Part shown: one piece after another, positions 24,258 to 32,153 of the stretch | Numbering within the stretch: the stretch's first letter is position 1 | How the letters are laid out: every line of letters starts with the position of its first letter | NCBI RefSeq assembly: GCF_036515995.1 | Contig: NZ_DATBUP010000034.1 | Span: 1-64,000 of the forward strand | DNA: 64,000 bases | Source of the DNA: Pedomonas sp036515995 | GTDB lineage: Bacteria; Pseudomonadota; Alphaproteobacteria; Sphingomonadales; Sphingomonadaceae | Direction: 5' to 3' | Notes under the pieces: model-generated | The model's input: the letters and a program-made list of their open reading frames with translations, nothing else | Databases searched by the model: none | What the model was told of the DNA's origin: nothing | Program-made: the position numbers and the translations under genes

Positions 24258-26393
24258 TCAGAGCAGCTTTTCCGGCGTTATCGGCAAGGTGCGGATGCGT
24301 TTGCCCGTTGCATGATAGACCGCGTTGGCGATCGCCGGAGCAACTCCCACAATCGCAATTTCGCCGACGCCCTTTACGCCGAGCGGGTTGACGTGAGGGT
24401 CGTTCTCCTCGACGAAAATCACGTCCATCTCCGGCGGGGTGTCGGCGTGGACCGGGATGGCATATTCGGCAAGGGTGGCGTTGGGGACCCGGCCATTGCG
24501 GGGGTCGACCGCGGAATGCTCCATCAGGGCCATGCCAATGCCGCCGATCATCCCGCCGATGCACTGGCTGCGGGTTGTCTTGGGATTGATGATGCGCCCG
24601 GCGCCATAAGCGCCGACCATCCGCCGCACGCGCGTCTCTCCCAGATCCGGGTCGACCGCGACCTCAACGAAGATGGCACCAAAAGCGTGCATCGAGAAGC
24701 GCTTGCTCTCGTCGCCCGGCTTCACGTCTGCGCTCGCCTCGATGTCCTCCCCAATACGGCGCATGGCCTCTCCCAGATCATTGGCGCCGCTGCGGCTCAA
24801 AGCCATGTCACGCGCCTTTTGGCAGGCGGCCTGTACCGCATTGCCGACGCTCGCCATGGTCATCGATCCGCCGTGCGCGGGCGCCTTTGGCAGACGGCTG
24901 TCTCCGAGCAGGAATCGAACCTTTTCGATCGGCAGGCCGAGGGTATCGGCGGCAACCTGGGTCATGGACGTCCAGGTGCCCGGCCCCATGTCGCTCGCAG
25001 CGCTGGTGACGATGGCCGTACCATCGGGCATGAGACGCGCCTTGGCCGAGGCCTTCGAGAAATTCATGGGATAATTGGCGGTTGCCATGCCCCAGCCGAT
25101 CAGCCACCGCCCGTCGCGCATCGCCCCCGGCTTGGGGTCGCGCCGGCTCCACCCGAAGCGCTCGGCCGCCGCCCGGTAACACTCTCGTGTGGCGCGGCTT
25201 GAAAACGGCAGGTTCTCGTGTTCGTCCATGTCGGGTTCATTGCGCAGCCGCAGCTCGACAGGGTCGATCTCGAGGGCCGAGGCCAGCTCGTCCATGGCGC
25301 ACTCAAGCGCAAAATTCCCGCTCACCTCGCCGGGCGCGCGCATATAGGTCGGGGTGTGGATGTTCAGCCGGGCCAGGCGATGGCGCGTGTAGACGTTGGG
25401 GCAGGAGTAAAGGAAGCGGCTCGTATCCAGAAGCGCCTCCGAATATTCCTCGTAGGTCGAGGTCTCCTGATGCGCATCGTGGATGATGGCTGAAAGCTGC
25501 CCCTCGCGCGATGCGCCCAGTGCCACCGTCTGGATCGTGTGCGGCCGGCAGCCGACGCTGTAGAACATGTCCCGCCGGGAGAGCATGACCTTGACCGGAC
25601 GCTTGGCGATGCGGGCGCCAAGGGCTGCCAGCGTCACGTGCGGCCAGGCGCGCAAGGCCGAGCCGAACGCGCCGCCGACGAACGGCGAGATGACCCGGAC
25701 GTTCTCTGCCGGAAGGCCAAAGACGGCGGCGATCTCGCTTGCGGTGTTGTGCACCCACTGCGTCTTGTCCCAGAGCGTCAGCTGGTCGCCTTCCCAGGCG
25801 GCGATCGTTGTATGCATCTCGATCGGATTGTGGTTCTCGCGCGGGATCACGTATGTCTGCTCGACCCGGACCGGGGCGGCGGCAAGCGTCTCCTCGGGCT
25901 CACCGCGCCGGGTCTCGGGCGGGCGGCGCGCGCCCTGATCGGTCTGCTGCTGGGTCGGCAGCACCGGCTCGGCGCGCCCGATGTCCGTTGCTCCCCTTTC
26001 GGGCGCGTAGGTTGCGCGCACCAGCGTTGCGGCAAAGCTGGCCTGTTCAAGAGTATCGGCAATCACCAGCGCGATCGGCTGGCCCTGATGGTTGACCTGG
26101 TCATCCTGGAGGACATGCAGCCGCTCGCCGACGGCCGGGTCCACCCCGGCCTTGTGCTTGCGGTACGCCAGCTCTGGCGCATTCTGGTGCGTCAGGATGG
26201 CGATGACCCCGGGGACACGCTCCGCCGCTGCAGTGTCGATGGCAAGGATGCGGCCACAGGCAATGGTGCTGCGTACGATCGCGCCATAGGCATGGTCCTT
26301 CACATCGAACTCTGCGGCATAGGTGGCGCGGCCGGTCACCTTCTGGCGGCCGTCGATACGGCTGATCGGTTGCCCGATGACAGCTGTCGTCAT
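24258..26393 (-). CDS. paoC: Molybdenum-binding subunit of aldehyde/xanthine-type oxidoreductase (PaoC/YagR type)
   Basis: The 711-residue subunit begins IGQPISRIDGRQKVTGRATYAAE, the usual start of the Mo-cofactor subunit. It contains the substrate-channel segments ENHNPIEMHTTIAAW and FVGGAFGSALRAW, YMRAPGEVSGNFALE (cofactor loop), and the catalytic Glu in GVKGVGEIAIVG near the C-terminus. It oxidises aldehydes or N-heterocycles with water as the oxygen source. It overlaps the FAD subunit by 4 bp and is the last gene of the operon. Small size and the Tat signal on the iron-sulfur subunit match the periplasmic E. coli PaoABC complex. The dedicated maturation chaperone (PaoD/XdhC) is not in this window. 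Confidence 0.9.
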   Translation of the reverse strand: MTTAVIGQPISRIDGRQKVTGRATYAAEFDVKDHAYGAIVRSTIACGRILAIDTAAAERVPGVIAILTHQNAPELAYRKHKAGVDPAVGERLHVLQDDQVNHQGQPIALVIADTLEQASFAATLVRATYAPERGATDIGRAEPVLPTQQQTDQGARRPPETRRGEPEETLAAAPVRVEQTYVIPRENHNPIEMHTTIAAWEGDQLTLWDKTQWVHNTASEIAAVFGLPAENVRVISPFVGGAFGSALRAWPHVTLAALGARIAKRPVKVMLSRRDMFYSVGCRPHTIQTVALGASREGQLSAIIHDAHQETSTYEEYSEALLDTSRFLYSCPNVYTRHRLARLNIHTPTYMRAPGEVSGNFALECAMDELASALEIDPVELRLRNEPDMDEHENLPFSSRATRECYRAAAERFGWSRRDPKPGAMRDGRWLIGWGMATANYPMNFSKASAKARLMPDGTAIVTSAASDMGPGTWTSMTQVAADTLGLPIEKVRFLLGDSRLPKAPAHGGSMTMASVGNAVQAACQKARDMALSRSGANDLGEAMRRIGEDIEASADVKPGDESKRFSMHAFGAIFVEVAVDPDLGETRVRRMVGAYGAGRIINPKTTRSQCIGGMIGGIGMALMEHSAVDPRNGRVPNATLAEYAIPVHADTPPEMDVIFVEENDPHVNPLGVKGVGEIAIVGVAPAIANAVYHATGKRIRTLPITPEKLL

Positions 26394-27388
26394 GCGCGTC
26401 CTCCTGCGGTCTCGACGGCACGCACGATGGCGCGCTGCATGAGTTCGATCTTGAAGGTGTTATGCCCGTATCCTCTGGCGTTCTGCGCGGCGAGGGCCGC
26501 CGCCTGCCGCAGGCCGTCCGGATCGAGGCTGGCCCCGCTGAGGGCCGCCTCCACTTCCGGCGCCCGCCAGGGCTTGGTGCCGACGCCGCCCAGCGCGACA
26601 CGGGCCTCCTTGATCCGCTCGCCCTCCATCTCGAGGGCAACCGCCGCCGAGACCACCGCGAACTCGAAAGAGGCGCGGTCGCGCACCTTGAGATAGTGCG
26701 AGCGCCGTGCCGCCGGGCTGGCGGGCACCACGATCGCCGTGATGACCTCCCCGGGCTGCAGCGTCGTCTCGATGTGGGGCGCGTCGCCCGGCAGGCGGTG
26801 AAGCCTGGCAACCGGAACGCTGCGCTCCCCGTCCGGGCCGCGCAGTTCAACGACAGCATCGAGCGCGACGAGCGCCACGGCAAGGTCGGACGGGTGCGCG
26901 GCAATGCAGGCCTCGCTCGTGCCAAGGATCGCGTGCCAGCGGTTCTCGCCCTTCAGCGCCGCGCACCCCGAGCCGGGTGTGCGCTTGTTGCAGTCAGCAT
27001 AGCCAATGTCCCGGAAATACGGACAGCGGGTGCGCTGCAACAGGTTGCCGCCCATGGTTGCCTGGTTGCGCACCTGCGGACTTGCGGAATTGAGCAGCGC
27101 CTCGGCGATGACGGGAAACTCGCGCGCGACGACGGGATGGGCCGCAACATCCGCCATCGTGGCGGCCGCGCCCAGCCTCAGGCCCTGCTGCGTGCTTCCG
27201 ATACGGTCATCAAGGAGGCCTGCAAGGCTGACCACCCGGTCGGGCCGGCGCACATATTCCTGAAGGAGCTGCACCATGTCCGTGCCGCCGGCAATGTATT
27301 CGGCTGGCGCATCGTTGCGCCCGGCCTCGGCCCGCAAAATCAGCGCTGCTGCCAGATCGCGCGGACGCTCGAGTGTGAATGGGTGCAT
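26390..27388 (-). CDS. paoB: FAD and [4Fe-4S] subunit of the same oxidoreductase (PaoB/YagS type)
   Basis: The 332-residue subunit has the FAD domain signature YIAGGTDMVQLLQEYVRRPD near the start and NQATMGGNLLQRTRC in the middle. Four cysteines (122, 133, 142 and 161, in RCPYFRD, ADCNKRTPGSGC and SEACIA) match the extra [4Fe-4S] cluster that separates PaoB-type subunits from ordinary xanthine dehydrogenase FAD subunits. It passes electrons from the Mo and Fe-S centres to FAD and on to an acceptor. It overlaps the Mo subunit by 4 bp and begins 3 bp after the iron-sulfur subunit ends. Confidence 0.9.
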   Translation of the reverse strand: MHPFTLERPRDLAAALILRAEAGRNDAPAEYIAGGTDMVQLLQEYVRRPDRVVSLAGLLDDRIGSTQQGLRLGAAATMADVAAHPVVAREFPVIAEALLNSASPQVRNQATMGGNLLQRTRCPYFRDIGYADCNKRTPGSGCAALKGENRWHAILGTSEACIAAHPSDLAVALVALDAVVELRGPDGERSVPVARLHRLPGDAPHIETTLQPGEVITAIVVPASPAARRSHYLKVRDRASFEFAVVSAAVALEMEGERIKEARVALGGVGTKPWRAPEVEAALSGASLDPDGLRQAAALAAQNARGYGHNTFKIELMQRAIVRAVETAGGRA

Positions 27389-27391
27389 GGC

Positions 27392-28003
27392 TCAGGCTTC
27401 CTTTATGGCGCCGGTGGCGCGAGCGGCATCCTGAATGGCGGCTATGATGTGATCATAGGCACCGCACCGGCAGAGGTTGCCGCTCATCCAGTCGCGGATC
27501 TCCTGAGCCGAGGCGGCGTGGCCTTCGGCAATGCAGGCAACCCCGGCCATGATCTGCCCGGAGGTGCAGTAGCCGCACTGGAAGGCGTCGCGTTCGATAA
27601 AGGCGGTCTGCAGCGGATGAAGCTCGTCGCCTTGCGCCAGTCCCTCGATCGTCGTGATCTCGCGGCCCTCTGCAAGAGCGGCAAGCCAGAGGCAGGACTT
27701 GACCCGCTTGCCGTCCATCAGCACCGTGCAGGCGCCGCACTGGCCAAGACCGCAACCCTTCTTCGAGCCGGTCAGGCGCAGATGCTCGCGCAAAGCATCC
27801 AGCAGGGTGGTTCGAGGATCCAGCCGCAGCCGGTGATCCCCGCCGTTGACGCGCAGCACGACATCGAGCGGCTCTGGCATCACTTCAGTTCCTCTTGTCG
27901 CCGTGGCAGGGGCCAGGTGGGCAAGCCCCGGTGAAGCCGATAGAACGCTGATGGCAGCCGTTGTCTCCAGAAGTTCTCGACGCGTCACGCCATCGCCGGG
28001 CAT
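27392..28003 (-). CDS. paoA: [2Fe-2S] subunit with Tat signal (PaoA/YagT type)
   Basis: The 203-residue subunit begins MPGDGVTRRELLETTAAISVLSAS, a twin-arginine signal, so the complex is exported folded to the periplasm. Two [2Fe-2S] motifs follow: GCGLGQCGACTVL with a later Cys in KSCLW, and the pair QCGYCTSGQ / NLCRCGAY. ATG 28003 is preferred because GGGAGG lies 7 bp upstream; a TTG at 28009 is possible. First gene of the paoABC-type operon. Confidence 0.9.
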   Translation of the reverse strand: MPGDGVTRRELLETTAAISVLSASPGLAHLAPATATRGTEVMPEPLDVVLRVNGGDHRLRLDPRTTLLDALREHLRLTGSKKGCGLGQCGACTVLMDGKRVKSCLWLAALAEGREITTIEGLAQGDELHPLQTAFIERDAFQCGYCTSGQIMAGVACIAEGHAASAQEIRDWMSGNLCRCGAYDHIIAAIQDAARATGAIKEA

Positions 28004-28400
28004 CGGCAAGCCTCCCTCACCAGGTTGACACCGCTCCGGCGGCCGGCAGGAGCAATCAGACGGGAAGGAGACCGGCCCCCTGCATCCTCGCTGCCACCCC
28101 CGTCATGCGCCGTCACCTGCGCCGCCTGTCCGTTGCGGCCAAGTCATGGATCACCAAACGAGTTCAAGCCGGGCTTTGCTCCCTGCAATCCTGCACCTGC
28201 CGCATCGGTCATGCCTGAGGCGCAAGCCGGCGCGCAGCGATGCTCCGGTCAGGGAAAAGGGCGCCGCTGTGCAGGCGTCGCCCTTTGGTGTGGTCGATGC
28301 GGAGCCCCGGCCTGACCGGGTCAGATCGGGGCTCTTAAATCTATTTGTTGGTCGCACTTTTGTTCACCGCAGGGTTCTTCACCCTGCTCGACAGCTGATG
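28004..28400. other. 397-bp region with two hairpins ahead of the mobile-element cluster
   Basis: No gene is supported. A stem AAAGGGCG/CGCCCTTT (28256-28286) and a second stem GAGCCCCG/CGGGGCTC (28312-28334), followed by TTAAATCTATTTG, resemble terminators on the plus strand. They are followed by one copy of the dispersed repeat (28340-28404). The paoABC promoter should lie just right of 28003. Confidence 0.5.
28312..28334 (+). terminator. Hairpin followed by a T-rich tail
   Basis: GAGCCCCG (28312-28319) pairs perfectly with CGGGGCTC (28327-28334), then TTAAATCTATTTGTT follows. No plus-strand gene now precedes it, so it may be a leftover from an element that has been deleted. Confidence 0.4.
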
Positions 28401-28404
28401 CTAG
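28340..28404 (+). repeat. Dispersed ~60-bp repeat, copy A
   Basis: The sequence TTGTTGGTCGCACTTT, then a variable middle, then CACCCTGCTCGACAGCTG and a final CTAG matches the reverse complement of 43842-43902, differing mainly in the middle section. The IS630-type remnant begins at this terminal CTAG. Copy B also ends in CTAG but carries no insertion. Confidence 0.6.
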
Positions 28405-28605
28405 TGGTCTGAGCTGGAAGTCCGTTTGCAGAAGCGTGCGACCTTGGCGAGAATGTCATCGGCAGATTTGGTCCAGATGAAGGGTTTGGGTCCCGCGTTG
28501 TTTTGCTCGATTTAACTGTGGATGGCCTGTTCAAGATCCGCCGTACTGGTAAAGACCCCGCGCTCGAGACTGCGGCGGCTCAGTACTGCAGCGCGGCGAT
28601 CAAGG
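28402..28605 (-). mobile_element. Truncated end of an IS630-family element
   Basis: From the TA of CTAG (28401-28404), the sequence GTGGTCTGAGCTGGAAGTCC is nearly identical to the right end of the complete element at 30977-32153. On the minus strand it still encodes the transposase C-terminus (LSRRSLERGVFTSTADLEQAIHS, then a stop and IEQNNA). Similarity fades near 28605, and phage-derived sequence follows soon after. Only about 200 bp of the ~1.2-kb element remain. Confidence 0.8.
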
Positions 28606-28659
28606 TGAGACAATGCGCCCTCGGCGTCATGGATGAAGCCCTTGTCGCGGCCCAGATGC

Positions 28660-29588
28660 ACCCGATCGATCTGGGTCGTGACCAGCATCACCGGCGACGA
28701 GGCCGACCAGCTCGACATCGTCCTCGAGGATACGGACGGCGGTCTTGCCCCGCCCGGCGCTGTGCTGACCTTGGCACTGGGCTGGAAGCAGGGCAGCGAC
28801 GTCACGCCCGGCCTCTCGGTAAAGGCAGCTTCAAGGTGGACGAGATCGAGCACACTGGCCCGCCCGATGAGATCCCGCTGCGCGCCCGGGCGGCCGACTT
28901 CACCAGCGCCATTCGCCTGCGGCGCGAGCAGAGCTGGCACGACACGACGCTCGGCAACGTCCTGACCGACATCGCCGGGCGCAATGGCCTTGCCGCCCGC
29001 ATAGCGCCTGCTCTGGCGGGCGTTGCCGTGCCGACCCTCTGTCAGGAGCCGGGGGAGCGACACGGCCCTCCTGCGCCGCTTAGGAGCCGAACACGATGCC
29101 GTGGCGACCATCAAGGCTGGCTGTCTGATCTTCACCCGCAAGGGAGCCGGTACGACGCCGGGAGGACAGCTGCTTCCTCTGCAGGCCATCCGTCGCAAGG
29201 ATGGTGACCGGCACCGTTGGTCCCGCCAGACTCGGGACGAGCAGGCAGGCATGACCGCCTACTGGCACGACAAGGGGGCGAGGCAAAACGCCAGTTGGTG
29301 ACCGTAGGAGAAAATCAGGGAGTCAAGCGCCTCCGCAAGACCTGCGCCAGCGAGGCCGAGGCCAAACAGGCCGCTATTGCCGAACGTGACCGCCTGAAGC
29401 GCACGCCGGCCAGCCTCGATCTGACCCTCGCCCTGGGCCGGCCGGACGCCTGCCCGGAACAGCGGGTGAAGATCTCGGGCTTCAAGCCGGAGATCGACGC
29501 CATCACGTGGCTCATTGCCGAGGTGAGTCACCGGCTGGACAGCAACGGCGGCTTCACCACGGATTTGCGGCTGGAGACTGCGCCGTAG
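28660..29588 (+). pseudogene. Prophage late-control/tail protein D (P2 gpD-like), frameshifted and 5'-truncated
   Basis: Pieces of one protein appear in successive frames: VTSITGDEADQLDIVLEDTDGG with ALGWKQGSDVTPGL (from about 28675); GSFKVDEIEHTGPPDEIPLRA with FTSAIRLRREQSWHD (about 28830-29040); DTALLRRLGAEHDAVATIKAG with FTRKGAGTTPGGQ (about 29070-29290); and QLVTVGENQGVKRLRKTCAS to GGFTTDLRLETAP ending at 29588. Together they follow the P2-type gpD order, a baseplate hub component. At least two or three frameshifts and loss of the N-terminus make it non-functional. It is the only phage morphogenesis trace in the window. Confidence 0.8.
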
Positions 29589-29978
29589 TCAGAGGCTGCG
29601 CGCCGCCAGCGCTACCCGGGCGGCGTCGGACAGAAAGCCTGACCGATTGCCTGCCACTCGATCAATGGCGGCAAGCAAGCCTTCATCCATGGTGATCTGC
29701 ACCCGCACTGACCGACCCGGCTTCTCAGCACGCACCAATACCCGTGCTGCCTCTTCAACCTCCGGGTCATGCGGGATATCGTCCAGATCGCTAGGGGCCG
29801 GGATCGGATCTCCGTGCTCGATTGAAAGAACCAGGTGGGCCGACAAGGCCTCTTCGGCCGCACGAGCAGCTTCCTGAACGGTCTCACCCGCTGATACGCA
29901 ACCCGGCAGATCAGGGAAAAAAACGCTGTAGCCGTCGCTCGCGCGCTCGATAATCGCTGGATAGTAAACAACTGCCAT
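29589..29978 (-). CDS. hicB: HicB-family antitoxin
   Basis: The 129-residue protein has the HicB N-terminal partial RNase-H-like fold (YYPAIIERASDGYSVFFPDLPGCVSAGETVQEAARAAEEAL) and a C-terminal DNA-binding segment (RVQITMDEGLLAAIDRVAGNRSGFLSDAARVAL), which resembles a ribbon-helix-helix. It neutralises HicA and represses the operon. It starts 33 bp after the hicA stop on the same strand, in the usual hicA-hicB order, and its stop lies directly against the end of the gpD pseudogene. Both genes look intact although surrounded by broken mobile DNA, which is what selection by addiction would give. Confidence 0.92.
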   Translation of the reverse strand: MAVVYYPAIIERASDGYSVFFPDLPGCVSAGETVQEAARAAEEALSAHLVLSIEHGDPIPAPSDLDDIPHDPEVEEAARVLVRAEKPGRSVRVQITMDEGLLAAIDRVAGNRSGFLSDAARVALAARSL

Positions 29979-30011
29979 TTCTACCTCCGCCGTATCGGTT
30001 GGTGAAGCTGG

Positions 30012-30200
30012 TCAGACCAGCTTCACCCCGCTTTGCTTCTCGATGCTTTTCAGTGTGCCTCTTGCGAGGTCTGCCTTCGGGTGCGGCACTGTCACCGTGC
30101 CGGGGCGGCCGGGATGGCGGAACTGTTTATGGCTGCCCGTCTGTCTCACCTCTACCCAGCCTGCGGCTTCCAGCCGCTTAATCACTTCCCTACTTCGCAT
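30012..30200 (-). CDS. hicA: HicA-family mRNA interferase toxin
   Basis: The 62-residue protein MRSREVIKRLEAAGWVEVRQ... has the HicA double-stranded-RNA-binding fold with the catalytic His in TGSHKQFRHP and the basic tail TVTVPHPKADLARGTLKSIEKQ. It cleaves mRNA when not bound by HicB. The start at 30200 is chosen as the usual HicA N-terminus; the frame stays open upstream to 30269 but that extension is hydrophobic and unlike the family. Its promoter should lie in the AT-rich stretch 30205-30280, downstream of the hairpin at 30282-30304. Confidence 0.92.
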   Translation of the reverse strand: MRSREVIKRLEAAGWVEVRQTGSHKQFRHPGRPGTVTVPHPKADLARGTLKSIEKQSGVKLV

Positions 30201-30603
30201 TTCCGCCCCCCTTATCTGTGTATTTATACACACCGTCCAGGAGAACGGCAAGAAGAATATACACACCAATACACACTAAAGAGCCCCGGCGATTGACCGG
30301 GGCTGGAATAGCAATTTCTAGAATTCGCAGTCGCTTCGGATGATCATTTTGCTGCCGTACCGCAAGCTGCTTGAGATATTGCCCGGCGTAGAAACTCCAC
30401 TCGACCTCAGACTCGTGGCGGTAGCCATCAGCGTCCACGATTTGGCTAGCACCTTCAAGGACCAGCCGCGCAATCTGAGAGCCTGATTTCAGTTTTGGGA
30501 GAGCCTTGAGGCTGCTGATAAAAGTCTGTCCAGTCCGGCGCCAGGGAGTCGCAGCGGTTGAGCAAGCGCTCAATGTCAGCGCATCGCCGCCAAACCTCAG
30601 CAT
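30190..30603 (-). CDS. Possible hypothetical gene or remnant (weak)
   Basis: An open frame of 137 codons whose central part (SQIARLVLEGASQIVDADGY, HESEVEWSFYAGQYLKQL) has a protein-like composition. I recognise no family. The frame crosses the hairpin at 30282-30304 and runs into the hicA start, so its last ~40 codons are unlikely to be real. It lies between the IS481 fragment and hicAB and may be the tail of a gene lost to IS insertion. If it is rejected, the 30201-30596 stretch holds only the hairpin and the hicAB promoter. Confidence 0.25.
   Translation of the reverse strand: MLRFGGDALTLSACSTAATPWRRTGQTFISSLKALPKLKSGSQIARLVLEGASQIVDADGYRHESEVEWSFYAGQYLKQLAVRQQNDHPKRLRILEIAIPAPVNRRGSLVCIGVYILLAVLLDGVYKYTDKGGGNAK
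30282..30304 (-). terminator. Hairpin upstream of hicAB
   Basis: AGCCCCGG (30282-30289) pairs with CCGGGGCT (30297-30304) around a 7-base loop. Read on the minus strand it is followed by CTTTAG, so it would end transcripts arriving from 30600 and insulate the hicAB promoter. Confidence 0.55.
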
Positions 30604-30973
30604 ATAACGTCCAGAACAATGCTCCAGAGCATTGCGTTCTGGTTGTGGAGTCTCAACAGGTTGTTCATTGGCTGGGCCAGTCGGCTGATGGGCGGCATGG
30701 AGTGTAGACTGTCGTGAGGACGGTGCCAGTTATAATTATGCACCCATGACTGGAGGGCGCCTTTGTGTGTTCCGAGGTCGGATAGGCCCTGGCATAGGCC
30801 CACTCGCGCAGGCTGGTCTGGATGAAGCGCTTGGCCTTTCCGTTGGTCTGGGGAGTGCAGGGTCTGGTGCGGATGTGCCTGAGGTTCAGGGCCTTGCAGG
30901 CTTCGCGGAAGGCGTAGCTTTTGTAGCATAAACCGTTGCCGGTCATCACGATGCGCACGGTGATGCCGAGGGA
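30597..30973 (-). pseudogene. IS481-family transposase fragment (C-terminal part, frameshifted)
   Basis: On the minus strand one frame gives GITVRIVMTGNGLCYKSYAF, then RHIRTRPCTPQTNGKAKRFI and LREWAYARAYPTSEH, the C-terminal half of an IS481-type DDE integrase core. It then shifts frame to WVHNYNWHRPHDSLHSMPPI and NNLLRLHN. The N-terminal half is absent: the fragment stops where the IS630-type element begins. No IS481 sequence is found beyond the far end of that element, so the missing half was deleted rather than just split. An imperfect inverted repeat (CCAGAACAATGCT with AGCATTGCGTTCTGG, 30611-30642) lies near its end. Confidence 0.85.
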
Positions 30974-30976
30974 CTA

Positions 30977-32153
30977 GTGGTCTGAAGCGGAAGTTTCTGT
31001 GCAGTGGCCCTTTCCTGTCGGCCTGAGCGTTTTTCCGGTTGTGTCTGTTATGGCTGGAGGCGTCGATGCCCGGTCCTTCTGCAACCCCGCTCAGTTTGTC
31101 GGCTGAGGATCGCCAGCGTCTTGAGGCATGGACGCGGCGGCATAAGACCAGTCAAAGTCTGGCCCAACGCGCCCGGATCGTTCTGGCCTGCGCCGAACCG
31201 GGCGCTACCAACAGTCAGGTTGCCCGCGCCCTGGGCGTCAGCCATCCAACGGTTGCGCTCTGGCGGGATCGCTTTGCCGGGCAGGGTCCGGACGGACTGC
31301 TGGATGCGCCCGGATCCGGGGCGCCGCGCACGATCAGCGATGAGGCCATCGACGAGCGGCTGATCGCCCTGACGCTGGAGACAACACCAGGGGTGCAACG
31401 CATTGGTCGACGCCCAGCATGGCGGCCAAAGCTGGCATGACCTAATCGGCTGTCAGTCGTATTTGGCGCGCCTTCGAACTCCAGCCCCACCGGACGCAGG
31501 ACTGGAAACTCCCGACAGATCCGTTGTTCGTGGACAAGGTGCGGGATATTGTCGGGCTCTATCTGAATCCGCCGGATCGCGCTCTGGTTCTATGCATGGA
31601 TGAAAAGCGGCAGATCCAGGCCAACGAGCGAACAGCGCTGGTTCTGCCTATGCAACCCGGCCAGCCCGAGCGCTGGAGCCATGATTATCGGCGCCATGGC
31701 ACCACGGACCTGTTCGCCGCCCTGGACGTGAGGACCGGCAGGATAATCGGCCGGTGCAGGCAGCAGCACCGCAGCATCGTGTTTCGCAGTTTTCTCGACG
31801 AGGTCGAGACGCTTGTGCCATCCGATCTGGAAGTCTACCTCATCCTGGACAATCTGGTGACCCATAAGGCCCCGATCATCCGGGACTGGCTCGTAAAACG
31901 CCCACGCAGGCATCTGCACTTCACACCAACCGACGCGTCGTGGCTCAATCTCGTTGAATGCTGGTTCTCTGTGCTGACCTGCCGCAGGCTCGAGCGCACC
32001 GTCTTTACCAGTCCGGCAGCTCTGGAACAGGCCATCCACAGTTATATCGAGCAAAACAACGCGCGACCAAGACCCTTCACCTAGACCAAATCTGCCGATG
32101 ACATTCTCGCCAAGGTCGCACGCTTCCGCAAACGGACTTCCAACTCAGACCAC
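30977..32153 (+). mobile_element. IS630-family insertion sequence with TA target duplication
   Basis: Both ends begin GTGGTCTGA and continue as an imperfect inverted repeat (left GTGGTCTGAAGCGGAAGT, right in reverse GTGGTCTGAGTTGGAAGT). Each end is flanked by TA inside CTAG (30974-30977 and 32153-32156), the IS630/Tc1 target pattern. Element length is about 1.18 kb. Its transposase gene is broken, so it cannot move by itself. It cuts into an IS481 fragment on the left and the end of the arylsulfatase gene on the right. Confidence 0.88.
31066..32150 (+). pseudogene. IS630-family transposase, inactivated
   Basis: The N-terminal helix-turn-helix part is open from ATG 31066 (LSAEDRQRLEAWTRRHKTSQ, NSQVARALGVSHPTVALWRD). 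Near 31393 the frame shifts: THWSTPSMAAKAGMT continues in another frame, is hit by TAA at 31442-31444, and goes on to SAVSRIWRAFELQPHRTQDW and FVDKVRDIVGLYLNPPDRAL. The catalytic DDE residues are present in LCMDEK, LILDNLVTHK and NLVECWFS. A second stop (TAG at 32082-32084) replaces the expected Trp before TKSADDILAKVARF. One frameshift plus two stops means no full-length enzyme. Confidence 0.88.

Noticed and set aside
28146..28412. Frame containing FVGRTF near the IS remnant, also seen in the minus strand at 43.9 kb
   Set aside because: The shared residues come from the dispersed DNA repeat being open in one frame at both sites, not from a protein family.
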